Source: Bradyrhizobium sp. LTSP849 (GTDB lineage: Bacteria > Pseudomonadota > Alphaproteobacteria > Rhizobiales > Xanthobacteraceae). Taken from it: 64,000 nt of DNA. Positions 51,610-60,627 of the stretch are shown here, one piece after another; position 1 is the stretch's first letter, and every line of letters starts with the position of its first letter. The stretch is from NCBI RefSeq assembly GCF_000938255.1, contig NZ_JYMR01000004.1:1-64000 (forward strand), given 5' to 3'. The notes under the pieces are model-generated. The model was not told where the DNA came from and ran no database searches. It was given only the letters and a program-made list of their open reading frames with translations. The position numbers and the translations under genes are program-made.

Positions 51610-52788
51610 TTATTCGCTCCTTTTTGGCGGGGGCGCGGTGACGTCCCCCGTGAGATCGTAGGTCACCATGGTCTCGTCCGACTGCGGCCGCTCGAGCCAG
51701 TCCTTGTGGCGCATCGACAAATGCACGTCGCGCACGCCGCTTTCCCAATGCTCGACCATGGCGACATGCGAGAAGTCGTAGTCCTTGGACGAGGATTCAT
51801 AGTTCTTGCTGCGATAGATCAGATGCACCACCGTGACGGTGCTTTCGCGCGACGCTTTCGCCAGGTATTCGACGGACGGATCGTTCTTCAGATAATCCGG
51901 CAATTTGCCGATCAGGTCGCGCACCGCCCTGCGGGCGTTGTGGATCTGCTTGTTCTTGTCGGTGTTCATCCGCGTGCGGCTGGAAAAGCGGATGTCCTTC
52001 TCGCGCTCGGCGGCCTCGAGCAGAGAGGTCGGGAAATCGCCGCGGGCGCTGAACAGGTCGACCTGGAAGATCAGGAGGTCGCGATCGATCTCCGCATCGA
52101 GCACGAAGTCGAGCGGCGTGTTGGAAGCGATGCCGCCGTCCCAATAGTGCTCACCGTCGATGAGCACGGACGGAAAGCCGGGCGGCAGCGCGCCGGAGGC
52201 CATGATGTGCTCGGGGCCGATCTTCTTGCCGAGTTTCTTGAACTCGTAATTGTCGAAATATTTGAAATTGCCCGAGGTGACGCCGACGGCGCCGACCGAC
52301 AGGCGCGTCTTGAGATCGTTGATGCGGTCGAAATCGACCAACCGCTCCAACGTCTTCTTCAGGGGTGCGGTGTCGTAATAGCTCTCCGCCTGGGGATGGC
52401 CCGGCGGCCACATCGGCGCGGGCGGGACGCGCGGGACGAAGAAGCCCGGCACGCCGAAGGTCGCGATCAGCGCGGCACTGGTGGAGTTGAACAGCTCGCG
52501 GCTGTGGTCGCTCTTGCCGAACGGCTTCCACGGCACCGGCGCCGAGACCATCTCCCAGAATTCCTTGAGCCGCTTGACGCGGGTGTGGCCCTCATTGCCG
52601 GCGATAATGGCGGCGTTGACCGCGCCGATCGAGATGCCGGCGACCCATTCGGGCTCGAAGCCATAGCCGCACAGGGCCTGATAGCCCCCGGCCTGATAGG
52701 AGCCGAGCGCGCCGCCGCCCTGTAACACCAGGACACGTTGCGCATTCGCGGGGACGCTGGCGGATTCCGGGCTGTTATGATCAATCAT
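51610..52788 (-). CDS. Patatin-like phospholipase / esterase (with DUF3734)
   Basis: 392 residues. Patatin domain about 18-225: oxyanion loop LVLQGGGALGSYQAG, nucleophile motif GISIGAVN (Ser near 53) and Asp in WDGGIASNTP near 215. The C-terminal DUF3734 part contains YRSKNYESSSKDYDFSHVAMVEHWESGVRD. It hydrolyses acyl esters. Being cotranscribed with bdhA, it may act on polyhydroxybutyrate oligomers; that role is inference. Confidence 0.92.
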   Translation of the reverse strand: MIDHNSPESASVPANAQRVLVLQGGGALGSYQAGGYQALCGYGFEPEWVAGISIGAVNAAIIAGNEGHTRVKRLKEFWEMVSAPVPWKPFGKSDHSRELFNSTSAALIATFGVPGFFVPRVPPAPMWPPGHPQAESYYDTAPLKKTLERLVDFDRINDLKTRLSVGAVGVTSGNFKYFDNYEFKKLGKKIGPEHIMASGALPPGFPSVLIDGEHYWDGGIASNTPLDFVLDAEIDRDLLIFQVDLFSARGDFPTSLLEAAEREKDIRFSSRTRMNTDKNKQIHNARRAVRDLIGKLPDYLKNDPSVEYLAKASRESTVTVVHLIYRSKNYESSSKDYDFSHVAMVEHWESGVRDVHLSMRHKDWLERPQSDETMVTYDLTGDVTAPPPKRSE

Positions 52789-52866
52789 GCGGGAACAATA
52801 GCAGATGGCGAGCGACCGTGGCGACAGTTCGCCGCGGCGTCAATGCATCCCGGGATCAAGTCTGGC

Positions 52867-53370
52867 TTATCGGGGGTCCGTCGACGCCAGGATCATGGTC
52901 CAGAACACCTTGTACTTGGTGCCCGGAGCATAGCCCGCCGCTATGCCCAATTTTGTGACACCGCTCTTGAGCATGTTGGCCCGGTGCGGGGGCGAGTCGC
53001 GCCAGCCGGAAAACGCTTCCGCCAGCGTATGATAGCCGGCCGAGACGTTCTCGACCGCCACGGTCGCGGGATAGTTGCCGGCACTGAGGCGCTTGGCCAA
53101 GGGCGCGCGGACGTCATGGTCCATTTTGTTGGCCGCCGCCATGGCCTGGGACTGGGATTCCGCAAGCCGCATCAGGTCGGGATCGATGACGACGGTGCCG
53201 AGGCCGTTGTTCTGGCGGTACTGCGAGATCATGATCGCCGCGGCCTGCGCATCGAGCTTGGTGCCCGGGACGGACATATCGGCATACATGGACGGCTGCT
53301 GAACCGGCGCTTCGTTGCCTGCACAACCGGCCAGCAGCAAAGTAATGAGTATCGCGGCCGCAGCGCGCAT
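52867..53370 (-). CDS. CAP-domain (SCP/PR-1-like) lipoprotein
   Basis: 167 residues with a lipobox (AILITLLLAGCAGNEA, Cys near 15) and a CAP domain about 45-165: MISQYRQNNGLGTVVIDPDLMRLAESQSQAMA, VAVENVSAGYHTLAEAFSGWRDSPPHRANML and KLGIAAGYAPGTKYKVFWTMILA. The HRANML motif is typical of bacterial CAP proteins, whose biochemical role is unclear. An upstream start at 53406 would add 12 residues. It is located just downstream of the sulfate transporter operon on the same strand. Confidence 0.9.
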   Translation of the reverse strand: MRAAAAILITLLLAGCAGNEAPVQQPSMYADMSVPGTKLDAQAAAIMISQYRQNNGLGTVVIDPDLMRLAESQSQAMAAANKMDHDVRAPLAKRLSAGNYPATVAVENVSAGYHTLAEAFSGWRDSPPHRANMLKSGVTKLGIAAGYAPGTKYKVFWTMILASTDPR

Positions 53371-53460
53371 GTACAGGAGCCCCCAAATGAGGGGCCGTTG
53401 TTGCATACCAACCGTGGCTGAAAGGTGAATTTTGCAGAAAATTCGAGCTGTCGTGGTGAC

Positions 53461-54498
53461 TCAGGCGCCCGCAAATATCCGGTAGCGCCGGGGATTTAGC
53501 CCGATCGTGTCGCCGGCCCGGAGTTCCTTGTCGCGGGGCGCATCGATCTCGATGGTTTCGCCGCCGAGCAAGGCGATTTCGGCCCGCTGCACCGGACCGA
53601 AATTCCGCACATGCTGCACGGCGCCCTCAAAGGCGCCGCTGCCGGGCGGGCCGATCAGCATGTCATGTCGTCGTACGAACAGTTTTGACGCGCCAGGCGC
53701 AAGGCCGTCCGCCGCGAGAGTGAGCGGCCGATCGCCAAGCCGGACCAGGCCGCCTTCGACCTGGACCGGCAGCTCGATGGATTCGCCGATGAAGCCGTGC
53801 ACGAAGGCGGTCGCCGGGCTCTCATAGACGTCATTGGGCGAACCGATCTGCTCGATCTTGCCCTTGTCCATCACCACGACGCGGTTGGCGACTTCCAGCG
53901 CCTCCTCCTGGTCATGAGTGACGAAGATCGAGGTGACGTTGATCTCGTGATGCAGCGAGCGTAGCCATTTGCGCAGCTCTTTGCGCACCTTGGCATCGAG
54001 CGCGCCGAAGGGCTCGTCGAGCAAGAGGATGCGCGGCTCGATCGCAAGCGCACGGGCCAGCGCAATACGCTGGCGCTGGCCACCGGAGAGCTGGCTCGGA
54101 TAGCGGTCGGCGAGCCAGTCGAGCTGCACGAGATCGAGCAGCTCCTTCACGCGCACACGGATGGTCGCCTCGTCCTTGCGGATCGCACGCGGCTGCACGC
54201 GCAGGCCGAAGGCGATGTTCTCGAACACCGTCATGTGGCGGAACAGTGCGTAGTGCTGGAACACGAAGCCGACGTGACGCTCGCGCGCGCCCTGCGCCAG
54301 CGCGTCTTCGCCGTTGAAGGCGACTTCACCGGAGTCGGGCCAATCGAGCCCCGCGATGATGCGCAGCAGCGTGGTCTTGCCCGAGCCGGATGGGCCGAGC
54401 AGCGCCAGCAATTCGCCGTTGTCGACCTTGAGGTCGACACCGTCCAGCGCAGCAAAGCTCCCGAATTTCTTGACGAGATTCCTGACTTCAATGGTCAC
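53461..54498 (-). CDS. cysA: Sulfate/thiosulfate ABC transporter ATPase
   Basis: 345 residues: Walker [14 protein letters not shown] near 38, [24 protein letters not shown] (Q-loop with HYALF, typical of CysA), signature [15 protein letters not shown], Walker [18 protein letters not shown] and a C-terminal TOBE region. It energises sulfate import with CysT and CysW. Its start overlaps the cysW 3' end by 11 bases. Confidence 0.96.
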   Translation of the reverse strand: MTIEVRNLVKKFGSFAALDGVDLKVDNGELLALLGPSGSGKTTLLRIIAGLDWPDSGEVAFNGEDALAQGARERHVGFVFQHYALFRHMTVFENIAFGLRVQPRAIRKDEATIRVRVKELLDLVQLDWLADRYPSQLSGGQRQRIALARALAIEPRILLLDEPFGALDAKVRKELRKWLRSLHHEINVTSIFVTHDQEEALEVANRVVVMDKGKIEQIGSPNDVYESPATAFVHGFIGESIELPVQVEGGLVRLGDRPLTLAADGLAPGASKLFVRRHDMLIGPPGSGAFEGAVQHVRNFGPVQRAEIALLGGETIEIDAPRDKELRAGDTIGLNPRRYRIFAGA

Positions 54499-55399
54499 GG
54501 GCGTCGTGTCCTTCGTCCAGATGACTTTCGAGAACGGTTTTTGCGATCAGCGTGATCAGCGCCAGCAGCGCCAGCAGCGAGGCAATCGCGAAGGCCGCGA
54601 CGAACTGGTATTCGTTGTAGAGGATCTCGACCAGCAGCGGCATGGTGTTGGTCTCGCCGCGGATATGGCCGGAGACGACCGACACCGCGCCGAACTCGCC
54701 CATCGCGCGCGCGTTGCAGAGCAGCACACCGTAGAGCACGCCCCATTTGATGTTGGGCAGCGTGACGCGGAAGAAGGTCTGCAAGCCGGAGGCGCCGAGC
54801 GAGATCGCGGCTTCCTCTTCCTGCGTGCCCTGCTCCTGCATCAAGGGGATCAGCGCGCGCGCCACGAAGGGGAAGGTGATGAAGGTGGTTGCAAGCGCAA
54901 TGCCGGGCACCGCGAACAGGATCTGGATGTCATGATCGCGCAGCCAGCCGCCGAAATAGCCCTGCGCGCCGAACAGCAGCACGAAGACGAGTCCTGAGAT
55001 CACCGGGCTCACCGAGAACGGCAGGTCGATCAGTGTGATCAGGAACGTCTTGCCCTTGAACTCGAATTTTGCAATCGCCCAGGACGCGACCAGGCCGAAG
55101 ATGAGGTTGAGACCGACCGAGATTGCGGCGACGACCAGTGTCAGCCGGATCGCCGAAAGTGCCTCCGGCTCGGCGAGCGCGGCGAGATAGGCGACGATGC
55201 CCTTCGAGAAGGCTTGCGCGAACACCACCACGAGCGGCAGAACGACGAAGACAGAGAGGAACAGAATCGCCAGCGTGATGATGACGATGCGCACCGCTTT
55301 GGGCTCGGTGCGGAGGTTGTTGCGCGCAGCTGCCGCATGCGCGCGTGCCTTCGCATCGGGCGGGGAAAGCGAGACCGTATCGGCGATTTGCATCGTCAT
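54488..55399 (-). CDS. cysW: Sulfate ABC transporter permease CysW
   Basis: 303 residues with six helices, preceded by a cytoplasmic extension. The EAA loop is [28 protein letters not shown], and the CysW signature stretch [33 protein letters not shown] follows. It forms the channel with CysT. It lies 10 bases downstream of cysT and overlaps cysA. Confidence 0.96.
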   Translation of the reverse strand: MTMQIADTVSLSPPDAKARAHAAAARNNLRTEPKAVRIVIITLAILFLSVFVVLPLVVVFAQAFSKGIVAYLAALAEPEALSAIRLTLVVAAISVGLNLIFGLVASWAIAKFEFKGKTFLITLIDLPFSVSPVISGLVFVLLFGAQGYFGGWLRDHDIQILFAVPGIALATTFITFPFVARALIPLMQEQGTQEEEAAISLGASGLQTFFRVTLPNIKWGVLYGVLLCNARAMGEFGAVSVVSGHIRGETNTMPLLVEILYNEYQFVAAFAIASLLALLALITLIAKTVLESHLDEGHDARDH

Positions 55400-55409
55400 C
55401 GTCTCGACC

Positions 55410-56246
55410 TCAACGCGCCGGAATCCGGTTTTGCGCCCAGCGCTGCAACCGGTTCACGGCAAAGATGATGACGAAGGAGACAACGAGCATGACGACCGCG
55501 ATGGCGGTCGCATCAGCATAGCGGAATTCGGACAGCCGGATCACGATCAGGAGCGGCGCGATCTCGGAGACGTTCGGCAGATTGCCGGCGATGAAGATCA
55601 CCGAGCCGTATTCGCCGACCGCACGCGCGAAGGCGAGCGCGAGCCCGGTGAGCAACGCAGGCGCGAGCGACGGCAGGATCACGCGAATGATGGTCTGCCA
55701 GCGGCTGGCGCCAAGACTGCCCGCGGCTTCCTCAATCTCGGGATCGAGATCCTGGAGCACCGGCTGCACGGTGCGGACCACGAAGGGGATGCCTATGAAG
55801 ATCATGGCGACGAAGATGCCGAGCGGCGTGAACGCCACCTTGATGCCGAGCGCCGCAAGTGGCGCGCCCAGCCAACCCTTCTCGGCGAACAGCGAGGTCA
55901 GAGCGACACCGGCCACCGCCGTCGGCAGCGCGAACGGCACGTCGACAATGGCATCGAACAGCCGCCGGCCGGGGAAGCGGTAGCGCACCAGCGCCCAGAC
56001 GATGATGCTGCCCATCACCAGATTGACGCAGGCCGCGGCAAAAGCGAGTCCGAACGAGACACGCAATGCATTCAGCGTGCGGCGGCTGGAGAGGATGGCC
56101 CAGAGCTGCTCGGGGCTCAGCTCAAAGGACTTCAGAAAGAGGCCGGCGAGCGGGATCAGGATGATCACGGACAGCCAGGACAGCGTCAGTCCCATCGTGA
56201 GACCGAAGCCCGGCAATGTCCGGCGTCGTACTGCGATTGCGCTCAC
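55410..56246 (-). CDS. cysT: Sulfate ABC transporter permease CysT
   Basis: 278 residues with six helices: PGFGLTMGLTLSWLSVIILIPLAGLFLKSF first, VDVPFALPTAVAGVALTSLF, the EAA loop EEAAGSLGASRWQTIIRVILPSLAPAL and the CysT signature AVGEYGSVIFIAGNLPNVSEIAPLLI. It is the CysW partner. It begins 30 bases after the sulfate-binding protein gene. Confidence 0.96.
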   Translation of the reverse strand: MSAIAVRRRTLPGFGLTMGLTLSWLSVIILIPLAGLFLKSFELSPEQLWAILSSRRTLNALRVSFGLAFAAACVNLVMGSIIVWALVRYRFPGRRLFDAIVDVPFALPTAVAGVALTSLFAEKGWLGAPLAALGIKVAFTPLGIFVAMIFIGIPFVVRTVQPVLQDLDPEIEEAAGSLGASRWQTIIRVILPSLAPALLTGLALAFARAVGEYGSVIFIAGNLPNVSEIAPLLIVIRLSEFRYADATAIAVVMLVVSFVIIFAVNRLQRWAQNRIPAR

Positions 56247-56276
56247 CAGGCCCCCTGCTAAAGCGACAGCGCCCGA

Positions 56277-57290
56277 TCAGTTTTTGTAGATCTGATCAAA
56301 GACGCCGCCGTCGGCAAAATGTTCCTTCTGCGCCTTGGTCCAGCCGCCGAACACATCGTCGATCGTGAACAGCTCGACCTTTGCGAAGGAGTTTTCATAC
56401 TTTTTAGCGATCTCGGCATCACGCGGACGGTAGAAATTGCGCGCGGCGATCTCCTGACCTTCCTTGGTGTACCAATACTGGAGATAGGCATCGGCGACGT
56501 TGCGGGTGCCTTTTTTATCGGCAACCTTGTCGACGATCGCGACCGGCGGCTCGGCGAGGATCGATTGCGGCGGCGCAACGATTTCGAATTTTTCGGGACC
56601 GAACTCCTTCAGTGCGAGATACGCCTCGTTCTCCCAGGCGAGCAGCACGTCGCCGACGCCGCGCTCGACGAAGGTCACGGTCGCGCCGCGCGCACCGGTG
56701 TCGAGCACCGGTACCTGCTGGTAGAGCTTGCCGATGAAATCCTTGGCCTTGTCGACCGAGCCGTACTTCTTCTGCGCAAAACCCCAGGCCGCGAGATAAT
56801 TCCAGCGCGCGCCACCCGAGGTCTTCGGGTTGGGCGTGATCACGGCGACGCCCGACTTGAGCAGATCGTCCCAGTCCTTGATGCCCTTCGGATTGCCCTT
56901 GCGCACCAGGAACACGATGGTCGACGTATAGGGCGATGAATTCTGCGGCAGGCGCTTTTGCCAATCCGCCGCAGTGAGGCCCTTGCCCGCGATGGCGTCG
57001 ATGTCATAGGCGAGCGCGAGCGTCACCACATCCGCCTGCAATCCGTCGATCACGCTACGCGCCTGCGATCCGCTACCGCCATGCGACTGCTTGATCTCGA
57101 CGCTCTTGCCGGTTTCCTTCTGATAGGCGGCCGCGAACGACTTGTTGAAGTCGGCGTAGAGCTCGCGCGTCGGATCATACGACACGTTCAACAGATTGAT
57201 GTCAGCGGCGAGAGCCGAGCTTGCCAAGAAGCCTGTCACGAGCAGGCCAGCCGCGAGCGGAACGATACGGCGGATCATGTCCATCTCCAT
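56277..57290 (-). CDS. sbp: Periplasmic sulfate-binding protein
   Basis: Up to 337 residues with a signal peptide ([19 protein letters not shown]). Family blocks are [74 protein letters not shown] and [12 protein letters not shown]. It delivers sulfate to CysTW. Three in-frame ATGs (57290, 57284, 57278) are possible; 57278 has GGAG six bases upstream and is the best supported by ribosome spacing. Confidence 0.95.
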   Translation of the reverse strand: MEMDMIRRIVPLAAGLLVTGFLASSALAADINLLNVSYDPTRELYADFNKSFAAAYQKETGKSVEIKQSHGGSGSQARSVIDGLQADVVTLALAYDIDAIAGKGLTAADWQKRLPQNSSPYTSTIVFLVRKGNPKGIKDWDDLLKSGVAVITPNPKTSGGARWNYLAAWGFAQKKYGSVDKAKDFIGKLYQQVPVLDTGARGATVTFVERGVGDVLLAWENEAYLALKEFGPEKFEIVAPPQSILAEPPVAIVDKVADKKGTRNVADAYLQYWYTKEGQEIAARNFYRPRDAEIAKKYENSFAKVELFTIDDVFGGWTKAQKEHFADGGVFDQIYKN

Positions 57291-57402
57291 TTACCTCGAC
57301 GACATCGGCGTCATCGATGGCATGCGGGCATAACTCGGGGCGAAACGCTCTTAAGTCAACGGAACCGGATTTTCTTGTTCGCGGCGCTGCAGCCTGACTG
57401 TG

Positions 57403-58134
57403 CTACGGAATCTTCATCGTGTGGATGCCGCATTCTGTCTTGGCGCGACCGCGCCAGCGACCGGCGCGTTCGTCCTCGCCCTCAGTCGTTCTGCTCGTGC
57501 AAGGCATACACCCAACCGACAGAAAACCGGACTCTGTGAGTGGATGACGCGGCAATTTGGCGCGGACGAAAATCGCCTCGAGCTCCTCGCGCGAGACGTT
57601 GGCAAAGGGATTGAACTTCAGCCGCGCGCCGTCGTCCTCGACCACCGGAATGTCGGCGCGCGCGTTGCCCTGGAAGCGCTTGCGCCCGTTGATCCAGGCC
57701 GAAAACGGCTTCAGTGCACGCGCCAGCGGTTCCACCTTGCGGATGCGACAGCAGGCATCAGGATCGGAGAACCAGAGGTCGTGGTCGGCATCCTCGCGCG
57801 ACAGCGTCTCTTCCGCGGGCTTGATCGAACGGACATCCTTTAATCCCAGCGCCGCGATCAGCGTGTCGCGATAGGCCAGCGTCTCCTCGAACAGCCAGCC
57901 GGTGTCGAGAAAGATCACGGGGATCGCCGGATCGACATCCGCCATCACCTTGAGCAGCGTCGCCGATTCCGTGCCGAACGACGACACCAGTGCAAGCTTC
58001 TCGCGACCGACCGCCTTCAGAGCCGCGGCGATAACCTCCGCGGGCGAAGCATCGCGCAACGCACGATCGAGCTCCTCCGCCAATGGCAGCGCAGAGACGG
58101 ATGCCGACGAAGCCTGAGGCGCAATTGCGTTCAC
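57403..58134 (-). CDS. cysH: Adenylylsulfate (APS/PAPS) reductase
   Basis: 243 residues. It reduces activated sulfate to sulfite using thioredoxin. The PP-loop-like VSSFGTESATLLKVMADVDPA and the FLDTGWLFEETLAYRD motif are present. The paired cysteines DACCRIRKVEPL and VGCMPCTSRTTEGEDERAGRW form the [4Fe-4S] site of the APS-reducing class, and ECGIH carries the catalytic Cys. Absence of an APS kinase requirement fits, though the window ends before the cysC question can be settled. The start overlaps the DUF934 stop by four bases. Confidence 0.94.
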   Translation of the reverse strand: MNAIAPQASSASVSALPLAEELDRALRDASPAEVIAAALKAVGREKLALVSSFGTESATLLKVMADVDPAIPVIFLDTGWLFEETLAYRDTLIAALGLKDVRSIKPAEETLSREDADHDLWFSDPDACCRIRKVEPLARALKPFSAWINGRKRFQGNARADIPVVEDDGARLKFNPFANVSREELEAIFVRAKLPRHPLTESGFLSVGCMPCTSRTTEGEDERAGRWRGRAKTECGIHTMKIP

Positions 58135-58646
58135 GTGCCGACACCTTCGGAGTGACGCAACTGCATGCGCCGGTGCAGCGCCGTGATCCGGCCGTCACCG
58201 GTCGGCTGGTAGAACACCGAATAGCGCTTCGCCGTCTGCATGAAGGCTTCCGCATCGGCCTGCTTCTTGACCTCGAAGGAATCGAAGCCGGCGCGCAGCA
58301 TGAACACGAACTGGTCGCGCAACACCTGGCCGGTGGCACGCAGCTCACCGCGATAGTTGTAGCGCTCGCGCAGCAATCGCGCCTGGCTGTAGGCGCGTCC
58401 GTCGCGGAAGCTCGGGAACACCAGCGCGACGACGGCGATCTTGCCGAGATAGGGCACGAGCTCGGCGATATCGCGATTGTTCGGCCAGATCACGCCGATC
58501 TTGCCACTGCGCTTCAGCAACGCGTCCGCATCGCTCAGGAAGCGCTCGGCCGGTACCAGGATGTCGCCGCCCTCGGGCAGCGGCGTGTCGACGGCAAGCT
58601 TGACGAAGCCGTCCGCGACGATCTTTCCGCCGTTAACGAGTGGCAT
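58131..58646 (-). CDS. DUF934 protein
   Basis: 171 residues of DUF934, a family encoded next to sulfite/nitrite reductase and cysH in proteobacteria. Blocks are GDILVPAERFLSDADALLKRSGKIGVIWPNNRDI, LVFPSFRDGRAYSQARLLRERYNYRGELRATG and VLRDQFVFMLRAGFDSFEV. No cofactor motif is visible, and an accessory role in sulfite reduction is inferred. It overlaps cysI by 14 bases and cysH by four. Confidence 0.9.
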   Translation of the reverse strand: MPLVNGGKIVADGFVKLAVDTPLPEGGDILVPAERFLSDADALLKRSGKIGVIWPNNRDIAELVPYLGKIAVVALVFPSFRDGRAYSQARLLRERYNYRGELRATGQVLRDQFVFMLRAGFDSFEVKKQADAEAFMQTAKRYSVFYQPTGDGRITALHRRMQLRHSEGVGT

Positions 58647-60288
58647 AGACGCGCTCCTTGAAGGGTTCGACGCCGAGGCGCTTCACTGTGTCGACGAACA
58701 GCTCCTCCGGCCGCTCGCGCAGCGCCAGATAGGCTTCCACGATGTCCTCGACAACGTCGGCGACCTCGTCGAACTTGACACCGGGACCGATCAGATTGCC
58801 AAGCGCGGCATTCTCGTCGGCACGACCGCCGATCGTGATCTGGTAGACCTCCTCGCCGTTCTTCTCGACGCCGAGAATGCCGATATGACCGACATGGTGA
58901 TGGCCGCAGGCGTTGATGCAGCCGGAGATGTTGATGTGCAGCCGGCCGATCAGATTGGCCAGCTCGTGGTTGGCAAAGCGCCGCGTCAGCTCTTGCGCGA
59001 TCGGGATCGAGCGCGCGTTGGCCAGCGAGCAATAATCGAGCCCCGGGCAGGCGATGATGTCGGTGATCAGATTGACGTTCGGCGTCGCGAGGCCAAGCTT
59101 GTCGAGCGCCTTCCACAGCGCCGGCAGGTCGCGCTTCGCGACATGCGGCAGAGCCAAATTCTGCTCATGACCGACGCGGATTTCGCCGAAGGAATATTTG
59201 TCGGCGAGATCGGCGAGCGCATCCATCTGCTCGGCGGTGGCATCGCCCGGAGGCGCGCCGATCGGCTTCAGCGAGATCGTGACGATGGAGTAGCCCGGAT
59301 TCTTGTGCGAGGTCACCGAATTCTTGCGCCACGCCTCGAAGTCGGGATCGGCCGCAGCTTGCCGCAACTCGTCCGGCATGTGCGGAAGCTTCTCATAGGC
59401 CGGATAGATGAAGCGCGAGCGGATGTCCTCGATCACCTCGTCGTCGATCTGAAGCGAGGAGTTGCGGATATGCTGCCACTCCTCCTCGACCTCGCGGGAG
59501 AACTTCTCGATGCCGAGCTCGTGCACCAGGATCTTGATGCGCGCCTTGTAGATATTGTCGCGGCGTCCGTACTGGTTATAGACGCGCAGGATGGCCTCGA
59601 TATAGCTCAGGAGATCGCGGCCATGGACGAAGTGCTTGATGGTCTTGCCGATGAACGGGGTGCGGCCGAGGCCGCCGCCGACTAGAACCTCGAAGCCGGT
59701 CTCGCCCTTCTCGTTCTTGATCAGACGCAGGCCGATATCGTGAACCTTGATCGCGGCGCGATCGTGGTCCGATGCGGTGATCGCGATCTTGAACTTGCGC
59801 GGCAGGAACGAGAATTCCGGATGCAGCGTGGTGTGCTGACGGATCAGCTCCGACCAGATGCGCGGATCCTCGATCTCGCCGGGCGCGACACCCGCCCACT
59901 GGTCCGAGGTGACGTTGCGCATGTTATTGCCGGAGGTCTGCATCGCGTGGATGCCGACCTCGGCGAGATCGGCCAGCGCATCCGGCAGGTCCGAAAGCTT
60001 GATCCAGTTGAACTGGATGTTCTGGCGCGTCGTGAAATGGCCGTAGCCGCGGTCATATTTGCGCGCGACATGGGCCAGCTGCCGCAACTGGTTCGACGCC
60101 AGCGTTCCGTAGGGAATCGCGACGCGAAACATGTAGGCGTGCAGTTGCAGATAGACGCCGTTCTGCAAGCGCAGCATCTTGAATTCGTCCTCGGTCAACT
60201 CGCCCGAGAGACGGCGCTGGACCTGGTCGCGGAATTCCGAGACGCGCTCGTTGACCAGCGTGCGATCGATTTCGTCGTAAGCGTACAT
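58633..60288 (-). CDS. cysI: Sulfite reductase hemoprotein (nitrite/sulfite reductase family)
   Basis: 551 residues. It carries siroheme and a [4Fe-4S] cluster and makes the six-electron reduction of sulfite to sulfide. Two half-repeats are visible: HFTTRQNIQFNWIKLSDLPD, TSGNNMRNVTSDQWAGV, VLVGGGLGRTPFIG, then the cluster cysteines CPGLDYCSLAN (C-x5-C) and SGCINACGHHH (C-x3-C). No cysJ flavoprotein is adjacent, so ferredoxin or another donor is likely. The N-terminal MYAYDEIDRTLVNERVSEFR is typical of this alphaproteobacterial form. Confidence 0.94.
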   Translation of the reverse strand: MYAYDEIDRTLVNERVSEFRDQVQRRLSGELTEDEFKMLRLQNGVYLQLHAYMFRVAIPYGTLASNQLRQLAHVARKYDRGYGHFTTRQNIQFNWIKLSDLPDALADLAEVGIHAMQTSGNNMRNVTSDQWAGVAPGEIEDPRIWSELIRQHTTLHPEFSFLPRKFKIAITASDHDRAAIKVHDIGLRLIKNEKGETGFEVLVGGGLGRTPFIGKTIKHFVHGRDLLSYIEAILRVYNQYGRRDNIYKARIKILVHELGIEKFSREVEEEWQHIRNSSLQIDDEVIEDIRSRFIYPAYEKLPHMPDELRQAAADPDFEAWRKNSVTSHKNPGYSIVTISLKPIGAPPGDATAEQMDALADLADKYSFGEIRVGHEQNLALPHVAKRDLPALWKALDKLGLATPNVNLITDIIACPGLDYCSLANARSIPIAQELTRRFANHELANLIGRLHINISGCINACGHHHVGHIGILGVEKNGEEVYQITIGGRADENAALGNLIGPGVKFDEVADVVEDIVEAYLALRERPEELFVDTVKRLGVEPFKERVYATR

Positions 60289-60318
60289 GATTAAAATGCC
60301 TTACAGCTCGACCCGCGG

Positions 60319-60627
60319 TTAAACCGGCAGGTCGATGGTCACGCCATCGTGGCGGATCTGCTCGCGCAGATTTCCGGGCACGATCTTGCCATCCTCACCG
60401 ATCTGGACCGGAGCGATATAGGGACCAATCGCGCCGACGTCATCGGCCACGGCCTCGGCGAGCAACGCTTTCGCCTCATCGGAGTTTCGCACGATCGCGG
60501 CGTCCGCGAGGTCAGCTGACCAGCCCTTGGCAGCGGTGCGGTAGACGACGACACCATCCCAGGTGCGGTTGGCGGTCACCACGGAGGAACCGGCGATTTT
60601 GAGTTTCTGTTGCAGAGGAGAGGTCAT
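60319..60627 (-). CDS. DUF2849 protein
   Basis: 102 residues of DUF2849, with the core SVVTANRTWDGVVVYRTAAKGWSADLADAAI and KALLAEAVADDVGAIGPYIAPV. It lies between cysG and the sulfite reductase gene with a four-base overlap with cysG, as seen widely in alphaproteobacteria. It has no cysteines and no membrane segment, so it is probably an accessory of sulfite reductase. Function unknown. Confidence 0.9.
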   Translation of the reverse strand: MTSPLQQKLKIAGSSVVTANRTWDGVVVYRTAAKGWSADLADAAIVRNSDEAKALLAEAVADDVGAIGPYIAPVQIGEDGKIVPGNLREQIRHDGVTIDLPV

